Origin: Elusimicrobia bacterium RIFCSPLOWO2_01_FULL_54_10
GTDB lineage: Bacteria; Elusimicrobiota; Elusimicrobia; 2-02-FULL-39-32
Direction: 5' to 3'
Length of the DNA: 8,788 bases
NCBI GenBank assembly: GCA_001799975.1
Contig: MGUQ01000025.1
Location: forward strand, 2,680-11,467
Positions 1-5,964 of the stretch are shown here, piece after piece. The notes beneath the pieces were generated by a model that was given only the letters and a program-made list of their open reading frames with translations, was not told where the DNA came from and made no database searches. Every line of letters begins with the position of its first letter. Position 1 is the first letter of the stretch. The translations under genes and the position numbers were made by a program.

Positions 1-159
1 GCCATGGCGCCTTCAAACGGCGGAGGAGCGACTTCTCCAGCGCCTCTTTTCTCAATGGCTTCAAAGCCCTCGGCGGTGCCCACCGTCACAAAAATTGGCA
101 GAAACGACCCTTGCCCCTGCGGAAGCGGCAAGAAATACAAAAAGTGCCACGGAGGGTGA
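1..159 (+). CDS. secA: Preprotein translocase ATPase SecA, C-terminal end (partial)
   Basis: Only the last 52 codons are in the window; the 5' part lies to the left. Frame 1 is open from the first base to TGA at 157-159. The sequence starts with a low-complexity Ala/Pro/Ser/Gly linker (about residues 1-28) and ends in [20 protein letters not shown] followed by GG and the stop. This is the SEC-C zinc-binding motif, with the C-x-C-x8-C-H ligands at local residues 38, 40, 49 and 50. In SecA this tail binds zinc and contacts the SecB chaperone and the ribosome or phospholipid, while the rest of the protein drives preprotein export through SecYEG. SEC-C tails also occur on unrelated small proteins, so the identity rests on the tail being preceded by the flexible linker usual for SecA. 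The stop is followed 19 nt later by the next ORF. Confidence 0.85.
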   Translation, partial: AMAPSNGGGATSPAPLFSMASKPSAVPTVTKIGRNDPCPCGSGKKYKKCHGG

Positions 160-178
160 TTCCGTGATGATGAAATAA

Positions 179-1129
179 ATGGACAGAAAAACAATTTTTA
201 AGAAACTTGGTAAACTTTTTTTAATCCTTTCTGTATTTTTTTCTATTGCTCTCTTTGTTTTTCCTGAATCAGCGTTATTTACAGCAAAATACATATTTAA
301 AATATCGATTGTATTTTCATTTGTGTGTACCGTATTATGGGTTTTGAAAATAAAAAGAAATGAATATGTGCTGCATAATATTTTTATGCCGATTCCCATA
401 TCAGCATTATTATTGTTAATGACGAAAATCGTAATGCCGCTGGCGAATTACAAATTTACGAATGATTTACCTAAAAACATTGAAGCGCTGCAAGATCCTA
501 ATCCATATGTCCGAAATAAGGCAATGGATAGAATCGTTTTGGCAAATCCAGATGTCTCCGTCATTCCAGCCATGATTCGAATGCTTAACACAGAAAGCAC
601 GCATATTCATGAAAGTGCCATACATATACTTAGTAAATTTGGCGAGAAAGCAGTGCCATATTTTAAGAACGCAATTCTGGATCCTAATGAACAGCATCCA
701 ATGCATGTAATGGGCGCGTTGAATGAATTGCAACTCCCCTTGATGTTGAAATCGGAGGAAATTGAGGCCGCGATTAGCAATAAAATGCTGCATGAAATCA
801 TATTAAAACAGGTTCATAATTATGATAAGCCAAAAACTATGTCCAAATTCAATATTTTGAGCATTTCAGGGAATGGATTTGCGTTTGTTTCAAGTAAGAC
901 ATCTACTTTTGGAAGCGATAATTTGCCTGAAAATATAAAAATACTCATAATGATCGATAACCCGTCAAAATTCGACGATTGCGAGCGATTGTTGAAAGAA
1001 CTAAAATCAGCTCGAGAAGAGCGTAATGTAATTGCGGGGAAAATAGCGATAAAGGGGATCGGAAGATTTTACGAGCTGCCATACAGTTTTGATTTATTGC
1101 ATATGATCACATGTGAGCGAACAAGTTGA
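179..1129 (+). CDS. Hypothetical membrane protein with HEAT-like repeats
   Basis: I do not recognise this 316-residue protein. The N-terminal part has three likely membrane segments, at about residues 12-29, 37-58 and 69-88, with a basic start (MDRKTIFKKLGK). Residues about 96-200 look like two or three HEAT/armadillo-type helical repeats, for example EALQDPNPYVRNKAMDRIV and AVPYFKNAILDPN, which usually form a protein-binding scaffold. The C-terminal 100 residues are soluble and unassigned. The likely topology is a membrane anchor with a cytoplasmic scaffold. The start is fixed by an in-frame TAA at 176-178 directly before the ATG. There is no good Shine-Dalgarno at a normal distance; the closest purine run is inside the secA end. 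Base composition is strikingly AT-rich: hand counts give 14 of 60 G/C at 181-240 and 16 of 60 at 901-960, against 39 of 60 at 4561-4620. This suggests horizontal acquisition. Confidence 0.75.
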   Translation: MDRKTIFKKLGKLFLILSVFFSIALFVFPESALFTAKYIFKISIVFSFVCTVLWVLKIKRNEYVLHNIFMPIPISALLLLMTKIVMPLANYKFTNDLPKNIEALQDPNPYVRNKAMDRIVLANPDVSVIPAMIRMLNTESTHIHESAIHILSKFGEKAVPYFKNAILDPNEQHPMHVMGALNELQLPLMLKSEEIEAAISNKMLHEIILKQVHNYDKPKTMSKFNILSISGNGFAFVSSKTSTFGSDNLPENIKILIMIDNPSKFDDCERLLKELKSAREERNVIAGKIAIKGIGRFYELPYSFDLLHMITCERTS

Positions 1130-1155
1130 GAAGATAGGTAAGTGGCGCCATCGAG

Positions 1156-1170
1156 CATATTGACAATATG
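1156..1170. repeat. Palindrome over the vapBC -35 box, candidate operator
   Basis: CATATT-GAC-AATATG is a perfect 6-bp inverted repeat with a 3-bp centre. It covers the proposed -35 hexamer (1160-1165) of the toxin-antitoxin promoter. Ribbon-helix-helix antitoxins of VapB type usually repress their own promoter by binding such palindromes, alone or with the toxin. The position fits autoregulation; binding itself is inference. Confidence 0.5.
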
Positions 1171-1189
1171 TAATACTCCATGTTATACT
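1160..1189 (+). promoter_or_regulatory. Sigma-70-like promoter of the vapBC operon
   Basis: A perfect -35 box TTGACA (1160-1165) is followed, after an 18-bp spacer, by TATACT (1184-1189), which matches five of six bases of the -10 consensus. TG at 1181-1182, one base before the -10 box, gives an extended -10 element. Transcription would begin near 1196, immediately in front of or within the vapB ribosome binding site, so the leader would be very short. A second TAATACT at 1171-1177 is a less likely -10 box. Confidence 0.65.
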
Positions 1190-1194
1190 CATCC

Positions 1195-1204
1195 GGGGAG
1201 GTGA
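1195..1204 (+). promoter_or_regulatory. Strong ribosome binding site for vapB
   Basis: GGGGAGGTGA lies before the ATG at 1211, with the GGAGG core (1197-1201) 9 nt from the start codon. It is the best Shine-Dalgarno before any start codon in the window and favours ATG 1211 over the in-frame ATG at 1217. Confidence 0.7.
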
Positions 1205-1210
1205 AAAATC

Positions 1211-1432
1211 ATGAAAATGTTTGCAATAAGAATTCCGGAAGAAATGAAGCGTCAGATGAGTCGGATTAAAATCAACTGGGCTGAATTCTTGAGGGGTTCC
1301 ATCACCGAGGCGCTACAATCCGATAAAAAACGCTCCATGATTCTAAAATTCCGCCATTTGACCGAACACAGCAAACCGACCGGAGCGGGAACCGCCGCCG
1401 GCATCCTCCGTCAAATGCGGGACCGTGGCTGA
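1211..1432 (+). CDS. vapB: VapB-type antitoxin, ribbon-helix-helix
   Basis: This 73-residue protein begins MKMFAIRIPEEMKRQMSRI, the typical pattern of a short beta strand (residues 2-8) followed by two helices (about 9-20 and 23-37) of a ribbon-helix-helix DNA-binding domain. The C-terminal half (about 40-73) is basic and probably disordered until it wraps around the toxin, as in known VapB proteins. Its expected roles are to neutralise the PIN-domain ribonuclease encoded next to it and to repress the shared promoter. The stop codon overlaps the toxin start by 8 nt, an arrangement usual for toxin-antitoxin pairs. It has its own promoter and a strong ribosome binding site. The class assignment comes from the fold pattern plus the toxin neighbour; the exact VapB subfamily is not clear. 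Confidence 0.8.
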   Translation: MKMFAIRIPEEMKRQMSRIKINWAEFLRGSITEALQSDKKRSMILKFRHLTEHSKPTGAGTAAGILRQMRDRG

Positions 1433-1841
1433 CCCCATCCTTCTGGATGCTAGCGCCTGGCTGGCTTTTCTTCTGAAGGAAGAGGGAGCTGAGCCCCTGG
1501 AAAAACTGCTTGAAGATCATCCTCTTTTGGCCCCTGAACTTATCCGATACGAAGCCGCTAACGGGGTGCTCTCTGCCAAACGGAGCGGTCGGTCCGGAAT
1601 TAAAAGCGTTTCCCTTGCTCAGCTTCTGGATATGGTTTGGGAGTTCCCAATTGAACCGGTTCCAATGAAGGCTTGGTGGAGAAAAGCTGAAAACCTGGTT
1701 CAGAAACATTCCCTGACTTTTTATGACGCCTCCTACATTGCCTGCGCCCGGGTTTTAGACATTCCGCTCCTGACTCTGGACCGTCAGGTCGCAAAAGTTT
1801 CCCGCGAGGAAGATTTGACTCTTGTCGTTCACGGGCAGTAA
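1425..1841 (+). CDS. vapC: VapC-type toxin, PIN-domain ribonuclease
   Basis: The 138-residue protein spans one complete PIN domain, the usual size of VapC. The four acidic residues that hold the catalytic magnesium are visible: D8 in LLDASAW, E43 in IRYEAANG, D101 in TFYDASY and D119 in LTLDRQ. PIN toxins cleave tRNA or rRNA and stop translation when the antitoxin is lost. The start is GTG at 1425, inside the last codons of the antitoxin gene, giving an 8-nt overlap and probable translational coupling; no separate Shine-Dalgarno is evident. All catalytic residues are present, so it should be active. The pair may stabilise the neighbouring accessory DNA or act in stress control; this is inference. 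The stop is followed after 12 nt by the convergent cyclic-nucleotide-binding gene. Confidence 0.88.
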   Translation: MADPILLDASAWLAFLLKEEGAEPLEKLLEDHPLLAPELIRYEAANGVLSAKRSGRSGIKSVSLAQLLDMVWEFPIEPVPMKAWWRKAENLVQKHSLTFYDASYIACARVLDIPLLTLDRQVAKVSREEDLTLVVHGQ

Positions 1842-1853
1842 GGACAGGCCGGA

Positions 1854-2303
1854 TTAGTTTTTTTTATTGATTTTGGAAGAACGCTCTTTGGAGGCCGTCT
1901 GGACGATTTTGGCGAAGACGGGGTTTTTGCTGACGAGGAGTTGAAAATCGGTTTTAAGCAGCACGAAACATTCCAGGTCTTCCGCCGCCATCACCGTGGC
2001 GGAACGGGGTTGATCCAAAATGAGCGCCATCTCTCCAAAGAATTGGTCCGGCCCCAGCACTCCCAGCTCCACCGTCTTATGGTCTTTTTTAAGGATTGCC
2101 TTCGCCGTTCCCTTGGAAATGATGAAAAACGAATCCCCCGCCGTGCCCTGCTCAACGATGCGGTCGTCCTTGCGGTAGTTCGTCTTGCGGATATGGCGGA
2201 CCACCTCATAGAGTTCTTCCGGAGAGAGGGCAGAAAACATGTCCACCTTCATGAAGAAGTTCAGAAGCCAGGAGAGTTCGTCAGGGGTTTTGTCGTATAC
2301 CAT
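1854..2303 (-). CDS. Stand-alone cyclic-nucleotide-binding domain protein
   Basis: This 149-residue protein is essentially one CRP/PKA-type cyclic-nucleotide-binding domain. A helical N-terminus (about 1-40) leads into the beta roll, with EQGTAGDSFFIISKG at about 51-65 and the phosphate-binding cassette FGEMALILDQPRSATV at about 89-104. In that cassette E91 would contact the ribose 2'-OH and R100 the cyclic phosphate. Both are present, so binding of cAMP or cGMP is plausible. There is no helix-turn-helix, kinase or channel part; the last 20 residues are Lys/Ser-rich. It may act as a small regulator by protein contact, or simply be a degenerate sensor. It is transcribed away from lnt across a 44-bp spacer and toward vapC. 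The Shine-Dalgarno is weak. The ATG at 2303 gives the normal domain length. Confidence 0.85.
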   Translation of the reverse strand: MVYDKTPDELSWLLNFFMKVDMFSALSPEELYEVVRHIRKTNYRKDDRIVEQGTAGDSFFIISKGTAKAILKKDHKTVELGVLGPDQFFGEMALILDQPRSATVMAAEDLECFVLLKTDFQLLVSKNPVFAKIVQTASKERSSKINKKN

Positions 2304-2317
2304 GGGATATTAATTCA

Positions 2318-2346
2318 AATCTATCACTAAAACGGTCATATTTCAA
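2318..2346 (-). promoter_or_regulatory. Weak candidate promoter for the cyclic-nucleotide-binding gene
   Basis: On the minus strand TTGAAA (2346-2341) is separated by 17 bp from TAGATT (2323-2318). This matches five and four of six consensus bases. The transcript would have a very short leader before the ATG at 2303. It lies in the divergent 44-bp spacer shared with lnt, where I see no convincing lnt promoter. Low certainty. Confidence 0.25.
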
Positions 2347-2347
2347 G

Positions 2348-3829
2348 ATGAAAACTCGATACGCGATTCTGTTGTCTCTGGCGAGCGGAAGCCTGTATTT
2401 TCTGGCCTTTCCCAAATGGAATTTCGGCTTTTTGGCCTGGGTCGCTCTTATTCCCCTTTTGATTGCGGCGTATGGAAAAAGTTCGAGACAGGTTTTTGCA
2501 CTTGGTTTTTTTGCGGGATGGGCGGCATTGTGCGGAGTTCTTTATTGGATAACTCCCACGTTTCAAGCGGCGGGCGTTTCCACTGCCCTCGGTCTCCTTT
2601 CTGTGGCGCTTCTGGCGGGTTATATCGCGCTCTATTTCGGGGCGTTTGCCTGTTTTTATAATTTCGTCGCGGGCCGTTTCCCTCAATTTGCCTTAATTCT
2701 TGCTTCAGCCGCCTGGGTGGCCCTGGAATGGGCCAGAAATTACCTTTTCGGAGGGTTTCCGTGGGGCTCTCTGGCCTACAGCCAGTGGCAATACTGGCCG
2801 CTCATCCAGATATCAGAATTCACCGGGTTTTATGGAGTGAGCTTCATCCTTTGCGCTGTGAACATATTTTTGTATGAGTCCGCGGCCTCCCGTCAAATCC
2901 GCCGGCACAATTTTGGTCTCATTTGCACCTTCCTTGCCCTCAATTTATGGGCTTTTCAGGGTGAAAAGTCCCATGCGCCGTCTCCCGAGGCGCTTGGTGT
3001 CAAGACGATCGTGCTTCAGGGCAATATCGACCAATATCAAAAGTGGAATGACGAATATGTTGAATCCATTTTGGATGTTTATGAGAGTCTTCTTAAATCC
3101 GTGCCGTCCACGGACCTCATCATCTGGCCCGAAACCGCGCTTCCCGGATGGATTCCCAATGACCCTAAAATTCTGGCATGGGCGCAAGAGCGGGTGCGCA
3201 AAAGCGGCACTTATCATCTCATAGGAGCGGTCACTGAGGACGGCGCCTCCAATTACAATTCGGCCTTCCTCTTTTCGCCGGATGGAAACATCGTCGGACG
3301 ATATGATAAAATGCACCTCGTTCCTTTCGGAGAATTTGTTCCCGCAAAAACACTGCTCGGGCGGTGGATTTCGGTCTTGAACGACTTGGGCGGCTTCAAC
3401 GGCGGCAGGCCCGGACAGATTCTGGAGCATCCGCAGGCCAAGATCGGCGCGGGAATCTGTTATGAAAGCGTGTTTCCTGAAATTGCGCGCGCTCAGGTGA
3501 AAAGCGGAGCGGAAATTCTGGTGAACATCACCAACGACGGCTGGTATCTGGACACCGCGGCTCCGGAACAGCACTTTGCGATGAATGTTTTTCGATCGGT
3601 GGAAAACCGCAGGACGCTGGTGCGCGCCGCCAACACGGGGATTTCAGGGCTCATCGCGCCTTCCGGAAAAGTTCTGGAAAGGACCGGGTTGGGCGAACGG
3701 ACATTCTTTGAGGCCCGGGTGGTGAAGCGCAAAGACTTGCATCTGTTCACGCGCGCGGGCGATTGGTTCCCGATTTTGTGCGCGATCATGGCGCTGGCCG
3801 GATTATTTATAAAAAGGAAAATGACATAA
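2348..3829 (+). CDS. lnt: Apolipoprotein N-acyltransferase
   Basis: Lnt transfers an acyl chain from a phospholipid to the N-terminal cysteine of lipoproteins, the last step of lipoprotein maturation in the inner membrane. The 493 residues are close to the family norm of about 500. Hydrophobic helices fill about 5-20, 28-45, 47-67, 78-107, 113-130, 158-177 and 187-202. The nitrilase-like periplasmic domain follows (about 218-460), and a final membrane helix lies at about 472-488. The catalytic triad is visible: E262 in LIIWPETALPG, K321 in RYDKMHLVPFGEF and C371 in GAGICYESVFPE, matching E267, K335 and C387 of E. coli. WPETALPG and NITNDGWY are family hallmarks. The start ATG at 2348 has a weak ribosome binding site. 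prfB begins 1 nt after the stop, so the two are surely co-transcribed. Presence of Lnt argues for a diderm cell envelope. Confidence 0.97.
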   Translation: MKTRYAILLSLASGSLYFLAFPKWNFGFLAWVALIPLLIAAYGKSSRQVFALGFFAGWAALCGVLYWITPTFQAAGVSTALGLLSVALLAGYIALYFGAFACFYNFVAGRFPQFALILASAAWVALEWARNYLFGGFPWGSLAYSQWQYWPLIQISEFTGFYGVSFILCAVNIFLYESAASRQIRRHNFGLICTFLALNLWAFQGEKSHAPSPEALGVKTIVLQGNIDQYQKWNDEYVESILDVYESLLKSVPSTDLIIWPETALPGWIPNDPKILAWAQERVRKSGTYHLIGAVTEDGASNYNSAFLFSPDGNIVGRYDKMHLVPFGEFVPAKTLLGRWISVLNDLGGFNGGRPGQILEHPQAKIGAGICYESVFPEIARAQVKSGAEILVNITNDGWYLDTAAPEQHFAMNVFRSVENRRTLVRAANTGISGLIAPSGKVLERTGLGERTFFEARVVKRKDLHLFTRAGDWFPILCAIMALAGLFIKRKMT

Positions 3830-3830
3830 G

Positions 3831-4941
3831 ATGAAATCTCTCAAGGAACTTTCCGCGGACATTCAGCAGACCAAGCTCAAGATCAACGAGCTGGGGAGGT
3901 TTCTTTGAGCTCCCCAAAAAAGAAAGCCAGATATCTGAGTTAGAGCAGACCGCGGCCCAGCCGGGCTTCTGGCAGAGGGGGGATTCCTCGTCCAAGAAGC
4001 TCATGTCCCAGCTTTCCGATCTAAAAGATGTTGTCGCCCGCTGCAAAACCCTGAAAAAAGAATTTGACGACATCGAAGCCCATTGGCAGCTTGCCAGTGA
4101 GATGGGCGACGAGTCCGAGCTGGAAGAGATTGAAAAGACCCACCTGGCCCTCCTCAAGAAAATCGACGCTTTCGACATCGAATCCAAACTTTCAGGGGAA
4201 CACGACAAAGCCAACGCCATCGTATCGCTTCACGCGGGCGCGGGCGGCACGGAAGCCTGCGATTGGAACGACATGCTCTATCGCATGATCCAGCGCTGGG
4301 CCAACGCGCACGGTTATGAGATGGAGGTCACCGACATCTTGCCGGGCGAAGAAGCGGGCTTGAAAAGCGTGACGTTTTTCGTGAAGGGCCAGTATGCTTA
4401 CGGCTATTTGAAGTCCGAAATCGGCGTGCACCGCCTGGTGCGGATTTCTCCGTTTGATTCCAACAAGCGCCGCCACACCTCATTCGCCTCCTGCGACATC
4501 ATCCCCGAAATTGAGGACACCATCGTCATCGATATCAAGGAATCAGACCTCAAAGTGGACACTTATCGGGCATCCGGGGCGGGCGGCCAGCACGTCAACA
4601 AAACAGAATCCGCCGTGCGCATCACCCATGCGCCCTCCGGCATCATCGTGGCCTGCCAGATTGAACGCTCCCAGATCAAGAATCGCGCCACCGCCATGAA
4701 AATGCTCCGCGCCAAGCTCTATGATCGGGAGCAGGAAAAAAAGCGCGCGGCCATCGAAAAGCATTATGACGACAAAGGCGACATCGCCTGGGGCAACCAG
4801 ATCCGTTCCTATGTGTTTATGCCTTACCAGTTGGTGAAAGACGCGCGCACCGGCCATGAAACCGGCAATGTGGCGGCCGTGATGGACGGCGATTTGGACC
4901 CCTTCATGCGCGCGTTCCTTTCCTGGAAAGGGAAAAAATAG
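3831..4941 (+). CDS. prfB: Peptide chain release factor 2, with programmed +1 frameshift
   Basis: RF2 recognises UGA and UAA stop codons and triggers peptide release. The gene is read in two frames. ATG 3831 opens 25 codons ending CTT-TGA (TGA 3906-3908 as codon 26); a +1 slip past T3906 continues at GAG 3907 to TAG 4939-4941. The product is 369 residues, close to the 365 of E. coli RF2. After the shift the signature motifs are intact: SPF at about 206-208, which reads the stop codon, and GGQ at about 251-253 in RASGAGGQHVNKTES, which enters the peptidyl transferase centre. The residue four before GGQ's first Gly is Ala, not the Thr of E. coli K-12. A purine-rich AAGGA lies upstream within the lnt end. 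A naive caller would start at the internal ATG 4003 and lose the N-terminal 57 residues. Two TAG codons stand in tandem at the end. Confidence 0.97.
3894..3909 (+). promoter_or_regulatory. prfB +1 ribosomal frameshift site
   Basis: GGGAGG (3894-3899), a Shine-Dalgarno-like sequence inside the coding region, is followed by TTT and then the slippery CTT TGA G. Spacing between the Shine-Dalgarno-like element and CTT is 3 nt, as in E. coli, where AGGGGG precedes TAT CTT TGA C. Low RF2 makes termination at UGA slow, the peptidyl-tRNA slips one base, and more RF2 is made: an autoregulatory loop. The base after UGA is G here, not C. Confidence 0.95.
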
Positions 4942-4955
4942 TAGAATTTCATCCG

Positions 4956-5915
4956 ATGCTTTCCCACGACACCGCAAAAAATCTTTACACTGCCATGCTG
5001 CGATGCCGCCTTTTTGAAGAAAAGGTTGCGGAGCTTTATCCGCAGAAAGAAATGAAATGCCCCACGCATTTGTCCACAGGCCAGGAAGCCGCTGCCTCCG
5101 GCGTTTGCGCGGCGCTCCGCAAGGACGACATGGTTTTTTCCACTCACCGCTGCCACAGCCACATCGTGGCCAAGGGCGGGGATTTTAAGGCGCTCATGGC
5201 CGAGCTTTACGGTAAAGCCACGGGCTGTTCCAAGGGCAAGGGCGGCTCCATGCATTTTGTGGAGCCTGAAATCGGGATGATGGGTTCATCCGCGATCGTG
5301 GGCGGCACGGTGCCTCTGGCTGTTGGATCCGCCTTGGCAAGTGTTCTGCAGAGCAAGGACAAGGTGAGCGTGGCGTTCTTTGGCGACGGCGGGCTTGAAC
5401 AGGGCACCTTCCACGAATCCATGAGCTTTGCCTCGTTAAAAAAACTCCCCATTTTATTTATCGCTGAGAACAACGACATGGCCACTTGCACTCACCTCGA
5501 TGTCCGCCAGCCTTATCATGAACTATACCGCCATGCTGAAGGCTATGACATGCCCGGAGTGCGCACCGACGGCACAAAGGTTGAAACCGTGTATGCCGCG
5601 GCCGCGAAAGCCGTGGAACGCGCGCGCAAAGGACAAGGCCCGTCCTTCATTGAAGTTGTTTGCTATCGGTGGAAAGAGCATGTGGGGCCCAACACGGATT
5701 ATCATTTGGGCCACCGCACCAAGGAAGAGCTCGAAATGTGGATGGCCAAGGATCCCATCAAGCTTTTCGGGGAACTTGCCGACAAAGAGAAACTTTTGAG
5801 CGTCAAGGAGCAGGACCAGATCCGCTCCACAATTGAAAAGCAGATTGAAGAAGCGGTGGCCTTTGCCAAATCCAGCCCGTTCCCCGAGCCCGCGGCCATG
5901 TTTGAGGACATGTAA
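4956..5915 (+). CDS. Thiamine-diphosphate dehydrogenase E1 component, alpha subunit
   Basis: This 319-residue protein has the layout of the alpha subunit of branched E1 enzymes (pyruvate, acetoin or branched-chain 2-oxoacid dehydrogenases). HLSTGQEAAASG lies at about 38-49. The thiamine-diphosphate and magnesium motif begins at GDG 143-145 in FFGDGGLEQGTFHES and ends at ENN 171-173. With the beta subunit encoded next it would form an alpha2beta2 enzyme that decarboxylates a 2-oxo acid and passes on the acyl unit. The C-terminal stretch RWKEHVGPNTDYHLGHR replaces the YRxxGHSxxD loop of classical pyruvate dehydrogenase, pointing to a divergent subfamily whose substrate I cannot name. No lipoyl E2 or E3 gene is in view. 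The start ATG 4956 lies 14 nt after the prfB stop; the Shine-Dalgarno is weak. Confidence 0.85.
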   Translation: MLSHDTAKNLYTAMLRCRLFEEKVAELYPQKEMKCPTHLSTGQEAAASGVCAALRKDDMVFSTHRCHSHIVAKGGDFKALMAELYGKATGCSKGKGGSMHFVEPEIGMMGSSAIVGGTVPLAVGSALASVLQSKDKVSVAFFGDGGLEQGTFHESMSFASLKKLPILFIAENNDMATCTHLDVRQPYHELYRHAEGYDMPGVRTDGTKVETVYAAAAKAVERARKGQGPSFIEVVCYRWKEHVGPNTDYHLGHRTKEELEMWMAKDPIKLFGELADKEKLLSVKEQDQIRSTIEKQIEEAVAFAKSSPFPEPAAMFEDM

Positions 5916-5962
5916 TCCCACCACCATGATAAATACAATGAAAAAAATTTGGGTGGTGGGAT
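5915..5962 (+). repeat. Perfect 11-bp inverted repeat filling the E1alpha-E1beta junction
   Basis: ATCCCACCACC (5915-5925) and GGTGGTGGGAT (5952-5962) are exact reverse complements with a 26-nt AT-rich loop. The left arm begins at the last base of the E1alpha stop and the right arm ends one base before the E1beta ATG at 5964. In mRNA the stem would bury the only G-rich stretch that could serve as a ribosome binding site. No T run follows, so it is not a standard terminator. A translational control role is inference. Confidence 0.7.
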
Positions 5963-5964
5963 AA
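5926..5964 (+). CDS. Possible 12-codon leader ORF before E1beta
   Basis: An ATG at 5926 opens MINTMKKIWVVG and ends at TAA 5962-5964, which shares one base with the ATG of the E1beta gene (TAATG). It lies in the loop and right arm of the inverted repeat. TAATG overlaps often couple translation of two cistrons. There is no Shine-Dalgarno before it, the sequence is short enough to arise by chance, and the overlap may be coincidental. Confidence 0.2.
   Translation: MINTMKKIWVVG

Noticed and set aside
61..399. A 112-residue minus-strand frame across the secA end
   Set aside because: It crosses the SEC-C tail and the start of the AT-rich gene and has no recognisable domain.
1171..1189. TAATACT and TTATACT as a direct-repeat operator
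   Set aside because: Seven-base near repeats 12 bp apart in AT-rich DNA are weak, and the second is explained by the -10 box; the palindrome at 1156-1170 is the better operator.
1842..1866. T run at 1858-1865 as a terminator between vapC and the convergent gene
   Set aside because: I find no stable GC-rich stem directly before the T run, and the T's code for the Lys/Asn-rich end of the minus-strand gene.
2945..3574. A 209-residue minus-strand frame inside lnt
   Set aside because: It is a shadow of lnt, which has all its catalytic residues on the plus strand.
4003..4941. A 312-residue release factor starting at ATG 4003
   Set aside because: The frame is open upstream to 3907 with RF2-like coding, and the frameshift signal joins it to ATG 3831; the internal start would lose part of domain 1.
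5949..5963. TTG 5949 as the E1beta start
   Set aside because: It adds MGGGI encoded by the inverted-repeat arm, while ATG 5964 begins MARELKYNQAISEA, where family similarity starts.
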